From Arthrobacter sp. U41 (GTDB lineage: Bacteria; Actinomycetota; Actinomycetes; Actinomycetales; Micrococcaceae): a stretch of 64,000 bases of DNA. Location of the stretch: NCBI RefSeq assembly GCF_007679325.1, contig NZ_VEGI01000001.1, forward strand, positions 620,001 to 684,000, read 5' to 3'. This document shows, piece by piece, positions 1 to 9,297 of this stretch. The position numbers were made by a program, and so were the translations under genes. Positions within the stretch are counted from its first letter, which is position 1, and each line of letters begins with the position of its first letter. Below the pieces are notes generated by a model. It ran no database searches and had not been told where the DNA came from. It saw only the letters and a list, made by a program, of their open reading frames with translations.

Positions 1-966
1 GCTGAACATCTCGCCCACCGGCTTGGCGATCCCTACGGCTCCCTGGTCCTCACACTGTCGATTGTGCTGATCGAGGTGGTGCTCATTTCCGCCGTCATGC
101 TGGGACCTGGCGAGCACACCACCATCGCACGGGACTCCGTGATGGCCGTATCAATGATCATCCTCAACGCGGTGATCGGGCTCTCTGTCCTCGTCGGGGC
201 GATCAAGCACGGCAACCTGGGCCACAACCGCACCGGCACTTCCTCGTATCTCGCCCTGATAGTCGTGCTCGTCTCGCTGGCCTTCGCCCTGCCGGCCCTC
301 ATCGGGCGTGAGGGCTCCTACACACCCCGGCAGGCGATCCCCATCATCGTGCTGACGCTCGCCCTGTATGCCTTCTTCCTGTACCGGCAGCTGGGCCGGC
401 AGGCCGACGACTTCCGCGAAGTCGATCGACGCTTCGCCGCCGATCCAGTGACGCGCGGCAGCGACGCCGGCGTTCAGAGCCGCCGAAGTGTCACCCAGGT
501 CATCGCAGAGCACCGCCCCGAGATATTGCTGCGGATCACACTGCTCATCGTGACCGTCTTGCCCATCGTGCTGCTCTCGCATGACATGGCCACGCTCCTG
601 GACGATGGGCTTGACCGCGTCGGCGCGCCGGTGGCCCTCTCCGGCATCCTGATCGCCATGATTGTCTTCCTGCCCGAGTCCATCACTTCAGTACGCGCAG
701 CCCTGCAGGGTGAGATTCAGCGGGTCAGCAATCTATGCCATGGCGCCCTGGTTTCCACGGTCGGCCTGACGATTCCCGCCGTACTCATCATCGGCGCCTT
801 CACCGGCCAGGCCGTCGTATTGGGCGAGTCCCCGGCCAACCTGTTGTTCCTCGGCGTCACTGTGATGCTCTCGGTGACAACGCTTGCCTCCAAGAAGGTC
901 ACCGCCGTGCATGGCGCAGCCCACCTCGTGGTCTTCGCGGTCTACGGCATCGCGGTGTTCTCCTAA
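1..966 (+). CDS. Ca2+/H+ antiporter, ChaA-type (5' end outside window)
   Basis: This is the 3' part of an integral-membrane cation/proton antiporter. The frame is open from base 1 and ends in TAA at 964-966, so at least 321 residues are present and the N-terminus lies upstream. The first readable residues (AEHLAHRLGDPYGS followed by a hydrophobic IEVVLIS stretch) look like the first acidic alpha-repeat of the CaCA/ChaA family. A second acidic repeat follows near residue 215 (FLPESITSVRAAL), where the Glu would bind the cation. Several hydrophobic helices alternate with a basic cytosolic loop (about residues 125-175). It should expel Ca2+ or Na+ in exchange for protons. It faces rsmD tail to tail, and no clear terminator is visible between them. 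The family assignment is from recalled similarity. Confidence 0.85.
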   Translation, partial: AEHLAHRLGDPYGSLVLTLSIVLIEVVLISAVMLGPGEHTTIARDSVMAVSMIILNAVIGLSVLVGAIKHGNLGHNRTGTSSYLALIVVLVSLAFALPALIGREGSYTPRQAIPIIVLTLALYAFFLYRQLGRQADDFREVDRRFAADPVTRGSDAGVQSRRSVTQVIAEHRPEILLRITLLIVTVLPIVLLSHDMATLLDDGLDRVGAPVALSGILIAMIVFLPESITSVRAALQGEIQRVSNLCHGALVSTVGLTIPAVLIIGAFTGQAVVLGESPANLLFLGVTVMLSVTTLASKKVTAVHGAAHLVVFAVYGIAVFS

Positions 967-1059
967 ACCCCGCGGCGAGGGTCTTCGCCCCGGCCGTGTC
1001 TAACTGGCCGTGTTAAGTAGCGCGCGTTCTCCAGGGTGACCGGTGGGGACGCCCGTCGA

Positions 1060-1698
1060 CTAGTCAGTGTTGCCCGCTGCTCCGGCGTCGAGGCCCTCGT
1101 CGGCCACCAGGTCACCTTCCGGCCCTTCCTCCACGCCGGGTTCGGCGAACCAGAGTTTCGTCTCCCCGTACTTCCGTTCCGCGAACCGCTCCATGCCCTC
1201 CGGCCAGGACGGTTCCGGGGCCCGGGACGAGCGCTCCACAACAACGACGGCGCCCTCGGCCAGGTGCGGAAGCAGCTTTGCCAGCACCCCGGCCAGCGCG
1301 GGCTCGTCGAGGGGGTAGGGCGGATCGAGGAAGACGAGGTCCCAGCGGACAGCGTCTTGGGTCCGCTCCAGGAACGATTCCACCTTGGACCGGTGCACGG
1401 AGACCACCTTGCGCCCCGCGACCGTGTTCACCAGGTCCGCGTTGCGCTGGCAGACCTCGCTGGCCTTTCCGTCGGATTCCACCAGGTCTACGGACTGCGC
1501 GCCGCGACTGGCACTTTCCACACCCAGCGACCCGGAGCCGGCGTAGAGGTCCAGCACGCGGGCGTCCGCGATGACCTCGAAGGCGTCCAGCCGGGAGAAC
1601 AGCGCTTCCTTGACCCGGTCCGTGGTGGGGCGGGTCAGCGATCCGGGGACGCTGACCAGGGTGGTTCCGCCCGCGGCGCCGGCAATGATGCGGCTCAT
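1060..1698 (-). CDS. rsmD: 16S rRNA (guanine(966)-N(2))-methyltransferase RsmD
   Basis: A 212-residue SAM-dependent methyltransferase that modifies a guanine of 16S rRNA during 30S assembly. The SAM-binding loop DLYAGSG is at residues 50-56 and the N6/N2-methyltransferase catalytic motif DPPY is at 125-128. The start is placed at the ATG at 1696-1698 (MSRIIAG), the usual family N-terminus; six more codons are open upstream but look non-homologous. The C-terminal 30 or so residues are acidic and low-complexity. It lies 42 bases downstream of recG in the same orientation, a common actinobacterial arrangement. Confidence 0.93.
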   Translation of the reverse strand: MSRIIAGAAGGTTLVSVPGSLTRPTTDRVKEALFSRLDAFEVIADARVLDLYAGSGSLGVESASRGAQSVDLVESDGKASEVCQRNADLVNTVAGRKVVSVHRSKVESFLERTQDAVRWDLVFLDPPYPLDEPALAGVLAKLLPHLAEGAVVVVERSSRAPEPSWPEGMERFAERKYGETKLWFAEPGVEEGPEGDLVADEGLDAGAAGNTD

Positions 1699-1740
1699 GG
1701 CCGTGCCCCCTGGCACACATGCACGGATGCCTGGATTCTG

Positions 1741-3969
1741 TTAGCCGCGTTCAAGGAACGCCTCCTTTTCCGGATTGAGGTATTCGTCGATCGCCCCGGC
1801 GAGGACAGGGTGGGCGCCCAGGGACGGGTCCGCGCCGACGATCTGCCAGGCGTCCTGCCGTGCCCGGGCGATCACATCCTCGTGTTCCAGGACCCGCAGC
1901 AGCTTCAGGGTGGACCGGCCGCCGGACTGGGAGGCCCCCAGGATGTCGCCTTCCCGGCGCAGTTTGAGGTCCTCCTGGGAGAGCTCGAACCCGTCGGTGG
2001 TGGCCGCCACTGCCTCGAGCCGGCGGCGGCTCGGGTGACCCTGCTCCAGCGTGGTCACCAGCAGACACGTGCCGGGCAGGCCGCCGCGGCCCACCCGGCC
2101 GCGGAGCTGGTGGAGCTGCGAGATGCCGAAGCGGTCCGCGTCCAGGATCACCATCAGGGTGGCGTTGTGCACGTCCACGCCCACCTCGATCACCGTGGTG
2201 GAGACCAGGACCTTGGTCTGGTTGGCCGTGAACGAGGTCATGGTCTCGGACTTCAGGACGGGGTCCTGCCGCCCGTGCAGCGGCGCCACGGGCACGCCGG
2301 CCAGCGCCGGTTCGTCCCGGAGCTGTTCGACGACGGCGGTCACCGACGCCAGTTCGCGCGCCCCGTTCTCCCCCTCGAGGTCCGCGGCGGAGGGTTCGGC
2401 TTCGCCGGGACTGAAGTCGCCGTCGTCGTCGGTGCCGATCTTGGGACAGACGATGTAGACCTGGTGGCCGGCGTCGATCTCCTCACGGGATCGGCTCCAG
2501 AGCCGGCCGAGCCAGGCGGGGTGCTCGGCCAGCCCCACCACGTGGGTGGTGATGGGGGCGCGGCCGGCCGGGAGCTCGTCCAGGATGGAGGTCTCCAGGT
2601 CGCCGAACACGGTCATGGCCACGGTCCGGGGAATGGGGGTGGCGGTCATCACCAGCAGGTGCGGTGGTTTGCTGGCCTTGGACCGGAGCACATCGCGCTG
2701 TTCGACGCCGAAGCGGTGCTGTTCGTCCACCACGATCAGGCCGAGGTCGTAGAAGGAGACGTTGTCGCTGAGCAGGGCGTGGGTGCCGATCACGATCCCG
2801 GCGGTTCCCGACGCGGCATCCAGCATGGCCTGTTTCCGGGCCGCGGTGGGCATGGAGCCGGTGAGCAGCGTGACCTGGACGGCGTCGGGGCCGAAGCCAC
2901 CGAGGAGTCCGTCCCGGGACAGCGGCCCCAGCGTGCGGCGGATCGACTCGAAGTGCTGCGCGGCGAGGACCTCGGTGGGGGCCAGTAGCGCGGCCTGTCC
3001 CCCGGCGTCCACCACCTGCAGCATGGCGCGCAGCGCCACAATGGTCTTGCCCGAGCCGACTTCACCTTGAAGCAGGCGGTTCATCGGCGAGTCCTGCGCG
3101 AGCTCCGCGGCGAGGGTCTTGCCGACGGCGGCCTGGCCGGCGGTCAGGGTGAAGGGCAACTGCCGGTCGAACGCGGTCAGCAGACCGTCCGCGGCGGGCC
3201 GGCGGGCTGTGGCCTCCTCGGCGGCGAGCTGGGCGCGGCGCCGGGCGAGGGCCGACTGGAGCACCAGGGCTTCCTGGTAGCGGAACCGGTCCCGGGCGCG
3301 CTGCCAGTCCGGAGCGGTCTGCGGGGCGTGGATGAGCCGGTAGGCGTCCGCGACCGGCAGGAACTTCTCCCGGGCCGCGATCTCCGCCGGCAGCGGGTCC
3401 GGCAGGACCTCCAGCTCCACGGTGTCCAGCAGCGTGGCGATGACCTTCTGGATGGACCAGCTGGTCAGCTTGGCGGTGGCCGGATACACCGGGATGGGCA
3501 TGGCGGCGAGCTTCTCCGGGTCCATGCCCGGGGTGTCCGGGTCCTCGTCCAGCAGCAGGAAGTCGGGGTTGGTCAGCCCCAGGGAGCCGCCGTAGCGGGT
3601 GACCTTTCCGGAAAACATGGCGCGGCGGCCCGGCTGCAGCTCGGCCTTGGCCCGGAAACCGTTGAAGAAGCTCACCTTCAGGGTGCCGGGAAGCCCGGTC
3701 CCGGCGTCGTCGGAAATCACGACGTCGGTCAGCGAACCGCGGCGGGCGCGCATGGCCCGGGTGCTGCTGGAGACCACCCGGGCGATCAGGGTGACTTCCT
3801 CGTCCAGCGGGACCTCGCTGATGGGGGTGAGTTCGCCGCGGTTCAGGTACCGGCGGGGGAAGTAGTTCAGCAGCCCGCCCACCGTGGTGATGCCCAGGTG
3901 CTTTTCAATGACGGCCGCGGAACGCTTGCCGATCCGGCGTTCCAGGCCGAGGTTCAGGTCAGAGTCCAT
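1741..3969 (-). CDS. recG: ATP-dependent DNA helicase RecG
   Basis: A 742-residue superfamily 2 helicase that remodels stalled replication forks and branch-migrates Holliday junctions. It has the N-terminal wedge/OB-fold region, then Walker A GEVGSGKT, the DEQHRFG box (motif II), motif III MTATPIPRT, and a helicase C domain with QLRGRVGRG. The start is placed at ATG 3967-3969 (MDSDLNLG), which overlaps the end of the DAK2 gene by 11 bases; a start 11 codons further upstream is possible but less natural. Translational coupling with the upstream gene is likely. Confidence 0.95.
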   Translation of the reverse strand: MDSDLNLGLERRIGKRSAAVIEKHLGITTVGGLLNYFPRRYLNRGELTPISEVPLDEEVTLIARVVSSSTRAMRARRGSLTDVVISDDAGTGLPGTLKVSFFNGFRAKAELQPGRRAMFSGKVTRYGGSLGLTNPDFLLLDEDPDTPGMDPEKLAAMPIPVYPATAKLTSWSIQKVIATLLDTVELEVLPDPLPAEIAAREKFLPVADAYRLIHAPQTAPDWQRARDRFRYQEALVLQSALARRRAQLAAEEATARRPAADGLLTAFDRQLPFTLTAGQAAVGKTLAAELAQDSPMNRLLQGEVGSGKTIVALRAMLQVVDAGGQAALLAPTEVLAAQHFESIRRTLGPLSRDGLLGGFGPDAVQVTLLTGSMPTAARKQAMLDAASGTAGIVIGTHALLSDNVSFYDLGLIVVDEQHRFGVEQRDVLRSKASKPPHLLVMTATPIPRTVAMTVFGDLETSILDELPAGRAPITTHVVGLAEHPAWLGRLWSRSREEIDAGHQVYIVCPKIGTDDDGDFSPGEAEPSAADLEGENGARELASVTAVVEQLRDEPALAGVPVAPLHGRQDPVLKSETMTSFTANQTKVLVSTTVIEVGVDVHNATLMVILDADRFGISQLHQLRGRVGRGGLPGTCLLVTTLEQGHPSRRRLEAVAATTDGFELSQEDLKLRREGDILGASQSGGRSTLKLLRVLEHEDVIARARQDAWQIVGADPSLGAHPVLAGAIDEYLNPEKEAFLERG

Positions 3970-4978
3970 GTCCGTCCGGGGTCTGCGGCGCGGCAAGCTC
4001 ACTCACGCTGATGTCCGAGGGCTCGCCGAGGGAACGGATAAGGGTCACTGCGGGCCCGGCCTCCGGCACGTGGACGTGGACACGCCAGCGGTACGCGCCG
4101 GACGCGTCGGGCGCCCCGCCCACCTGGCTCATGATGACCGAGTCGCCCATTTCGTCGAGCCGCTGGCGCATCATGGCGGCGTCGAGCGGTGACAGCGTGA
4201 TGGTGCACATTACTTCCACGCCCTCGTCCCGCGGCATGGCGGCGTGGATGTGCGGGTCCTGGACGTCGTAGCCGTGCAGGCCGTCCAGGAGCTGGTCCTG
4301 GAGTTCCTCGCCCAGGACGGCGGAGCGCAGGCAGTCGAGGATCAGCAGCATCCCGACGCCGCCGGCGTCCACCACGTGCGCGGCGTGCAGCGCCTCCAGC
4401 TGGTCTTCGGTGCGGACCACGGCGGCGACGGCGGCGTTCACCGTGGCATCGAGTGCCAGGCCCAGCGTGTGGTTGCTGTCGTCGCCGTCGTGCGCGGAAT
4501 CCACGGCGGCGGCGGCACGGGCACAGGCCTCCATCACCGAAAGCATGGTGCCGGGGACCGGATCGCTCAGTGCCGACCAGGCCCGGATCTGGGCGCGGTT
4601 CAGGGCAGCGGCCAGCAGCGACGCCGTCAACCGGTGGTGGCCGGCGAGGGGCTCGGCCGCGGCACCGAGGAATACGGCGAACAGGGTGCCGGAGTTGCCG
4701 CGGGCCTGCTCCATGGCGGCCTCACCGGCCTGGGCCAGGACAGCACCGACGTCGTTCAGGGCCGGATCCGGCGGGCCGAATGAGTGCACTGTCGAGTCGG
4801 CAGTAATCTGCGGCAACGCGGAGGTATCGAGGCTCTGGAGGGCCCGGGCGGCCGCGCGCACCGTCACGTACAGGTTGGTGCCGGTGTCGCCGTCGGCCAC
4901 GGGAAAGATGTTGATGGCGTTCAGGCGGTCGCTGTGGTTTCCAAGCGTTGTTTCTGCCTTGCTCAACCACCGCTTCAT
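3959..4978 (-). CDS. DAK2/DhaL-domain protein (short FakA-like)
   Basis: A 339-residue protein with the DhaL nucleotide-binding fold of dihydroxyacetone kinases and fatty-acid kinase FakA. The Mg-ADP loop signature NIFPVADGDTGTN lies near residue 25 and a second family block, ARGNSGTL, follows. It is much shorter than full FakA-type proteins (around 550 residues) and appears to lack their C-terminal substrate-side domain, so kinase function is uncertain. It lies between thiL and recG. ATG 4976-4978 gives the usual family N-terminus (MKRWLSKAE). A TTG at 5009-5011, preceded by GGGAT and overlapping thiL by 11 bases, would add 11 residues. Confidence 0.85.
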   Translation of the reverse strand: MKRWLSKAETTLGNHSDRLNAINIFPVADGDTGTNLYVTVRAAARALQSLDTSALPQITADSTVHSFGPPDPALNDVGAVLAQAGEAAMEQARGNSGTLFAVFLGAAAEPLAGHHRLTASLLAAALNRAQIRAWSALSDPVPGTMLSVMEACARAAAAVDSAHDGDDSNHTLGLALDATVNAAVAAVVRTEDQLEALHAAHVVDAGGVGMLLILDCLRSAVLGEELQDQLLDGLHGYDVQDPHIHAAMPRDEGVEVMCTITLSPLDAAMMRQRLDEMGDSVIMSQVGGAPDASGAYRWRVHVHVPEAGPAVTLIRSLGEPSDISVSELAAPQTPDGHGL

Positions 4979-5000
4979 CGCTTGCGCGTTGGCGGTAATT

Positions 5001-6098
5001 TTAGTCTGCAAAGTGATCCCATCCCACAGTGTCAGCGGGCCTTCCCGCTATCTTGACGCCCGTGCTGTCCGTTGATGCAGGGGCTTCTACCGAGCCTATC
5101 GCAGTGAAACCGTGAGGCAGCTGAACGTCCGCGGGAAATGCGGCGAGCAGTCCGTGGTCCTCCCCGCCGCCCAGGACCCAGGCCATGGGATCCGTGCCCA
5201 GCAGCTCCGCGGCCGGCAGGAGCGGAACCGCCAGCTCCTTTAATACTGCCGGGTCCAGGTTGAGGACGGCACGGCTGGCCGACGCCATCCGCTGGCCGTC
5301 GCGGACCAGCCCGTCGGAAATGTCCATCAGGGCCGTCGCCCCGGAGTCCCGGGCCAGCGGGCCGGCCGCGAGCGGGGGCAGGGGCCGGCACTGGGTGTCC
5401 AGCAGCCCGCGCTGCGCCCGGCTCAGGGCCTCGACGGGAGTGTCCGATTCCAGCAGCGCGAGGCCCGCCGCGGCGCGCCCCACGGTGCCGGCCAGCGCCA
5501 GGGTGTCCCCCGGGCGGGCGCCGGAGCGCCGCACCGCCGCCCGGCCATCGAGGGTGCCGAGGATCGCCACGCTCACGGCCAGTTCACGGCCCCGGCCGAG
5601 GTCGCCGCCGGCCACGGCGCAGTCCGGGGCGCCCAGCTCGCGGATGGCCGCCGAGAGCCCGTCGGCGAAGTCCTCCACCCAGGCCACCCGGGTTTCCGGG
5701 GGCATGGTGAGGCTGACCACGAGGGAGGTGGCGCGGGCGCCCATGGCGTTGATGTCGCTGAGGTTCTGCGCGGCGGCTTTCCAGCCGACGTCATAGCCGG
5801 TGGTCCGGTAACCGTTGTTCCACTCGAGCCGGAAGTCCTGGTCCGCCACCTGCGTGTCGATGCTGAAGACCGCCCGGCCGTCCGGGGCGGCCACGATCGC
5901 GGCGTCGTCCCCCGGCCCCAGGATCAGCGACCGGCTGTGTTCCTGGCCGTAGTGCAGGCGCGGGAAGATCCGTTCCAGGAGCTGGGACTCGGAGAGCTCA
6001 GCGACGGTCAGGGGCGGCGAGGTCTGCGGCGGGGCGGCGAGGGGTGAGTCGGTCAGCGGTAAGGCATTCTGTGGCGGTTCGTTCAGTCGTTCAGGCAC
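5001..6098 (-). CDS. thiL: Thiamine-phosphate kinase ThiL
   Basis: A 365-residue kinase that converts thiamine monophosphate to thiamine pyrophosphate. Visible family motifs are GPGDDAAIV (Mg-ATP aspartates), SIDTQVADQDF, the NLSDINAMGA segment, AVAGGDLGRG and the C-terminal MDISDGLVRD and GGGEDHGLL blocks. The first 30 or so residues are Pro/Ala-rich and probably disordered. It is the first gene of a compact minus-strand run (thiL, DAK2, recG, rsmD). From memory, a DUF3515 gene and ddl normally sit next to thiL in Micrococcaceae; here they are 23 kb away at 29.6 kb, beyond the glycan island. Confidence 0.94.
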   Translation of the reverse strand: MPERLNEPPQNALPLTDSPLAAPPQTSPPLTVAELSESQLLERIFPRLHYGQEHSRSLILGPGDDAAIVAAPDGRAVFSIDTQVADQDFRLEWNNGYRTTGYDVGWKAAAQNLSDINAMGARATSLVVSLTMPPETRVAWVEDFADGLSAAIRELGAPDCAVAGGDLGRGRELAVSVAILGTLDGRAAVRRSGARPGDTLALAGTVGRAAAGLALLESDTPVEALSRAQRGLLDTQCRPLPPLAAGPLARDSGATALMDISDGLVRDGQRMASASRAVLNLDPAVLKELAVPLLPAAELLGTDPMAWVLGGGEDHGLLAAFPADVQLPHGFTAIGSVEAPASTDSTGVKIAGRPADTVGWDHFAD

Positions 6099-6219
6099 AG
6101 CCCTACGCTACCGCGACGGTCCGACGCCGGCGTCCCCTACGGTACGGAAAGCGGCCGCCGTCGGGCAAGTGCGGCAACCGTTTTCGCGGCGGCACGGGCC
6201 GCGTGCGAGACTCTTACTC

Positions 6220-6852
6220 ATGCCCCTGCCGCTGCCAACCCTGAGCCCCCCGGCGGCTCGGATAGTCGGCTGGATTTCCGGGGCCGCCCTGGTGTGGCTG
6301 GTGCTGGCCGTTCAAGTCTTTGTGAACGTGGATCCCCTGACCGTGCACCGGACCGACGCCGTGATCATGCTGGGCGGCGCGGCGTCTGAACGGCTTCCGG
6401 TGGCGCAGCAGGTGCAGCGTGACTACAACATCCCCGTCCTGGTCCTGTCCCACACGGACACGCCTGGCAACGTGGCGGCCGACACCGCCTGCAACTCGGC
6501 CGCCTTTCCCAGTGTCCGGCTCCTGTGCTTCCAGCCCGATGAGTACGACACGCGCGGCGAGGCACGGGCCATCGGCAAAATCGCTGAGGCGAACGGCTGG
6601 AAGTCCATCACGGTGGTGACGTCCAGCTACCACCTTTCCCGGGCGGAGCGCCTGATGGAGCAATGCACGACGGCGGACGTACAGATGGTGAACTCCCACC
6701 CCCAGCTGAGTGCGGGGCAGTGGCTGCGGCGGTTCGTCATTGAGACCGGCGGCCTGCTGGATGTGTCCCTGCGGCCGGAATGCGCGGATCAGAAAAGTCA
6801 GACGGGCCAGAACGTGACCGGCGCCGTCGGGGAAGATCCGGATTACCGGTGA
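6220..6852 (+). CDS. YdcF/SanA-like DUF218 membrane-anchored protein
   Basis: A 210-residue protein with one N-terminal transmembrane segment (about residues 15-32) followed by a DUF218/YdcF domain. The domain shows the early DAVIMLGG strand-loop, a central SHTDTPGN-like segment, and the later VTSSYHLSRAERLM motif typical of ElyC/SanA/YdcF proteins. The family is linked to envelope biogenesis, but its biochemistry is poorly known. The start ATG is at 6220; the frame stays open upstream without a better start. It converges on the GT4 gene, with the two 3' ends overlapping by 10 bases. It marks the left edge of the glycan island. Confidence 0.8.
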   Translation: MPLPLPTLSPPAARIVGWISGAALVWLVLAVQVFVNVDPLTVHRTDAVIMLGGAASERLPVAQQVQRDYNIPVLVLSHTDTPGNVAADTACNSAAFPSVRLLCFQPDEYDTRGEARAIGKIAEANGWKSITVVTSSYHLSRAERLMEQCTTADVQMVNSHPQLSAGQWLRRFVIETGGLLDVSLRPECADQKSQTGQNVTGAVGEDPDYR

Positions 6853-8132
6853 GCGGCAGGTTCTTTGCCCAGGAGCTCTGAGATGAGGTCCATGTACTTT
6901 TCCGCCAGCTGGGTGTAGTCGGCATGCTCCTTGACCCACTGGCGGCTGGCATCGGACCGGACCAGCCGTGAGCGGTCCGCGGCCAGCTCGCGCCACAGGG
7001 CGGCCACGTCCTCCGGGATGCTGGGCACAATGTCGCCGGCATCCGCATCCTCGATAATGCGTGCGGCCTCACCTTTGACAATTGCGGTGACGTGGCGGCC
7101 AAGGGCCAGGACCTCGTAGGTCTTGGACGGCACGGTGGTCTCGAACGACTTCCAGTCATCCCGCAGCGAGACAATGCAGGTGTCCGCCGAGGCATAGCGG
7201 TCCATAACGTCCTGGCCGTGCAGCGACGGATGGAACGTGACCGGGGCACCGAGTTCGGCGGCCAGTTTTTCCAGGGCAGGGCTCTGGGTACCGTGGCCCA
7301 CCAGATGCAGGTGCATGGCATCGCCCACCAGGGCGCTTGCCCGGATGACGACGTCGAGCCGCTGGCTTTCGCCGTGGTTGCCAAGGTAGAGCGCCTCGAA
7401 GACATCCCGCTCCGGCTCCGGGGATCCCAGTGCGGGAATGGTGTCAACGTGGAGGCCGTTGCTCACGGTCTTGACGTTTTTCAGCCCGCGCTGCCGCAGA
7501 GTCTCGGCGAAACCCTCCGTCACCGTGACCACCAGGTCGGCACGTTTCTGGACGAACTCCACCGCCATTTCGACGACGCTCTTGACTCGCCCGCGCACCA
7601 TGCGGGAGTCCCGGGCCAGGTCCGGCCAGGCGTCGCGCATTTCCACGATCAGGGGAACGCCCCGGAGCCGGGCCAGCAGGTACCCCGCGGCGAGGATCGG
7701 CAGGCTGGGGGCCGTGGCGATCACCACGTCCGGCCGCCGCGTCAGGAGGCCCAGGGGTACGGACATGGCGGCGGAGAAGCACTGGTCCAGCAATCTGGCC
7801 AGGTGCGAGTTGCCGTGCGGCAGGTACGGCACCCGCCGGATCAGCTCGGTGAACTGGCCTTTTTGCCGCCGGAAGGCGCGTCCTGCCAGATCGGCGGGCA
7901 GCTCACGCTTGCCCACGGGGAAGTGCGCCACCGGGGTAACGACGTCGAATTCCCAGCCGTAGGCGCAGAACTCCCGCAGCAGGGCCGTCCACCGGCGTTG
8001 GGGCGGGCTGTTCTCGGGCCAGTAGGAGTGTGCCAGCAGGGTCACGCGCGCGGCTCGGGGGAACGCCCCATGTGATGTTTTCAACAGCTCCCCCAAAGCA
8101 AGTGCAGTTCGGTACGGTGTGGTGTTCGTCAT
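6843..8132 (-). CDS. Glycosyltransferase family 4
   Basis: A 429-residue GT-B fold transferase. The N-terminal domain has ARVTLLAHSYWPENSPPQRR, typical of GT4 enzymes of exopolysaccharide pathways (WcaI-like). An acceptor-side MRDAWPD segment follows. The C-terminal nucleotide-sugar domain includes ALYLGNHGESQRLD and a late VPSKTYEVLALGR block that carries the conserved Glu. No signal peptide or transmembrane helix is obvious, so it should act on a lipid-linked intermediate at the inner membrane face. It lies downstream of the LCP gene in the same direction; an imperfect hairpin (8142-8176) sits just before its weak AAGGG ribosome site. Donor and acceptor cannot be read from sequence. Confidence 0.85.
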   Translation of the reverse strand: MTNTTPYRTALALGELLKTSHGAFPRAARVTLLAHSYWPENSPPQRRWTALLREFCAYGWEFDVVTPVAHFPVGKRELPADLAGRAFRRQKGQFTELIRRVPYLPHGNSHLARLLDQCFSAAMSVPLGLLTRRPDVVIATAPSLPILAAGYLLARLRGVPLIVEMRDAWPDLARDSRMVRGRVKSVVEMAVEFVQKRADLVVTVTEGFAETLRQRGLKNVKTVSNGLHVDTIPALGSPEPERDVFEALYLGNHGESQRLDVVIRASALVGDAMHLHLVGHGTQSPALEKLAAELGAPVTFHPSLHGQDVMDRYASADTCIVSLRDDWKSFETTVPSKTYEVLALGRHVTAIVKGEAARIIEDADAGDIVPSIPEDVAALWRELAADRSRLVRSDASRQWVKEHADYTQLAEKYMDLISELLGKEPAAHR

Positions 8133-8141
8133 CGAACCCTT

Positions 8142-8176
8142 GCGTGGGCACTGCCAGGAGACAGCAGTGCCAACGC
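8142..8176 (-). terminator. Hairpin between the LCP and GT4 genes
   Basis: Two 13-base arms (8142-8154 and 8164-8176) pair with one mismatch around a 9-base loop. There is no T-tract. It could end LCP transcription, or it could lie in the GT4 mRNA leader about ten bases before the start codon and affect its translation. Confidence 0.4.
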
Positions 8177-8250
8177 GTAATCATACCTGTTCGTTCAGGT
8201 GCCGCCGCCGCACGCGGGATTGCGGGCCGCAGTTCCGCATCGTGTCCGGC

Positions 8251-9297
8251 TTAGGGCGTTTTGGTGAGCCCCGCGTCCTGCACGTAGGAACCGAACGAAT
8301 CGTCGGCCAGGGCCTTGCTGATGCCGTCAATCGCGGCGTCGTCGCGCAGGACAATCGACTGGCCGTCGGCCGAGGTGCCAATGCCCAGCGTCGGCAGCGT
8401 GAAACTGACCACGTCGGAGCCCCGGACGTCGCGGAGCCCGAGGGCCAGGCCACCGGCGGCCGCGGCGTCAAGCGACTCGTCGGTGCTGATGTACGGCGAG
8501 ACGTTGTCCACCAGGCTGCTGATTTTCCCGGGATTGGTCAGTGTCTCTGCCGTGAGGAACTTGGTCATCAGGGCCTTCAGGAAGACCTGCTGGTTCTTGA
8601 CGCGCTGGTAGTCGCCGTCGCTGAACGCCTTGCGTTCGCGGACGAACGCCAGCGCCTGTTCGCCGGTCAGCTGCTGCTTGCCCTCGGCGAAGGAGAAATC
8701 GTTGGTGTTGAACGCCATCGGCACGTTGACGTTGACCCCGCCCAGCGCATCGGTCATCGCCTTGAAGCCTTCGAAGTCGATGACAGCCACGTGGTCCAGA
8801 CGGGTGTCGAACATCCCCTCCAGGGTCTGCACCACCAGCGGGATGCCACCCAGGGCCATGGCGGAGTTCATCTTGGCCTCGCCCTGGCCGGGAATCTCCA
8901 CCCACGTGTCGCGCATGATGGACATCATGTAGATGTTCTTGCGGTCCGCGGGAATGTGGACCCACATCATGGTGTCCGAGCGCTGGTCCGAGGAGTCGCC
9001 GGCTTCGGCTGATCCCAATGCCGCGGCCCGGCTGTCGCTGCCCAGGAGCAGGAGGTTGGTGGCGCCTTCCTGGACCTTCGCGGGCCGGCCGGCGTCGTCC
9101 GGGAACGCCTGTTCGATTTTCTGGGACTTGGCGTTGAAGCTGCTGGCCAAGTTGAAGGCGTAAACCCCGGCACCGACCGCTACGACCAGAAAGAACGCCA
9201 CGACGCCGAGGAGCACGTTCCGAGCGGTTCTTTTCTTCTTCGTCCGGGGCCGCTGCGGCTCCTCGAGAGGAGCCTGATTCTCGGCGACAAAGACCAT
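8251..9297 (-). CDS. LCP-family (LytR-CpsA-Psr) glycopolymer ligase
   Basis: A 348-residue protein that probably transfers undecaprenyl-linked wall glycopolymers onto peptidoglycan. A short basic cytosolic tail with a KKKR cluster is followed by one transmembrane helix (about residues 27-47) and an extracellular LCP domain. Conserved positions include the LLLGSDSR strand, the IMRDTWVEIPG block with the pyrophosphate-binding Arg, and the VRERKAFSDGDYQRVKNQ stretch with a second conserved Arg. The start at ATG 9295-9297 has GGAAG seven bases upstream. Its position beside wecB and a GT4 suggests it attaches the island's polymer. Confidence 0.92.
   Translation of the reverse strand: MVFVAENQAPLEEPQRPRTKKKRTARNVLLGVVAFFLVVAVGAGVYAFNLASSFNAKSQKIEQAFPDDAGRPAKVQEGATNLLLLGSDSRAAALGSAEAGDSSDQRSDTMMWVHIPADRKNIYMMSIMRDTWVEIPGQGEAKMNSAMALGGIPLVVQTLEGMFDTRLDHVAVIDFEGFKAMTDALGGVNVNVPMAFNTNDFSFAEGKQQLTGEQALAFVRERKAFSDGDYQRVKNQQVFLKALMTKFLTAETLTNPGKISSLVDNVSPYISTDESLDAAAAGGLALGLRDVRGSDVVSFTLPTLGIGTSADGQSIVLRDDAAIDGISKALADDSFGSYVQDAGLTKTP

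Noticed and set aside
1036..2988. A 650-codon plus-strand open frame opposite rsmD and recG
   Set aside because: It is antisense to two certain genes, its composition is Gly/Val/His/Arg-rich as expected for a GC-rich shadow, and no family is recognisable.
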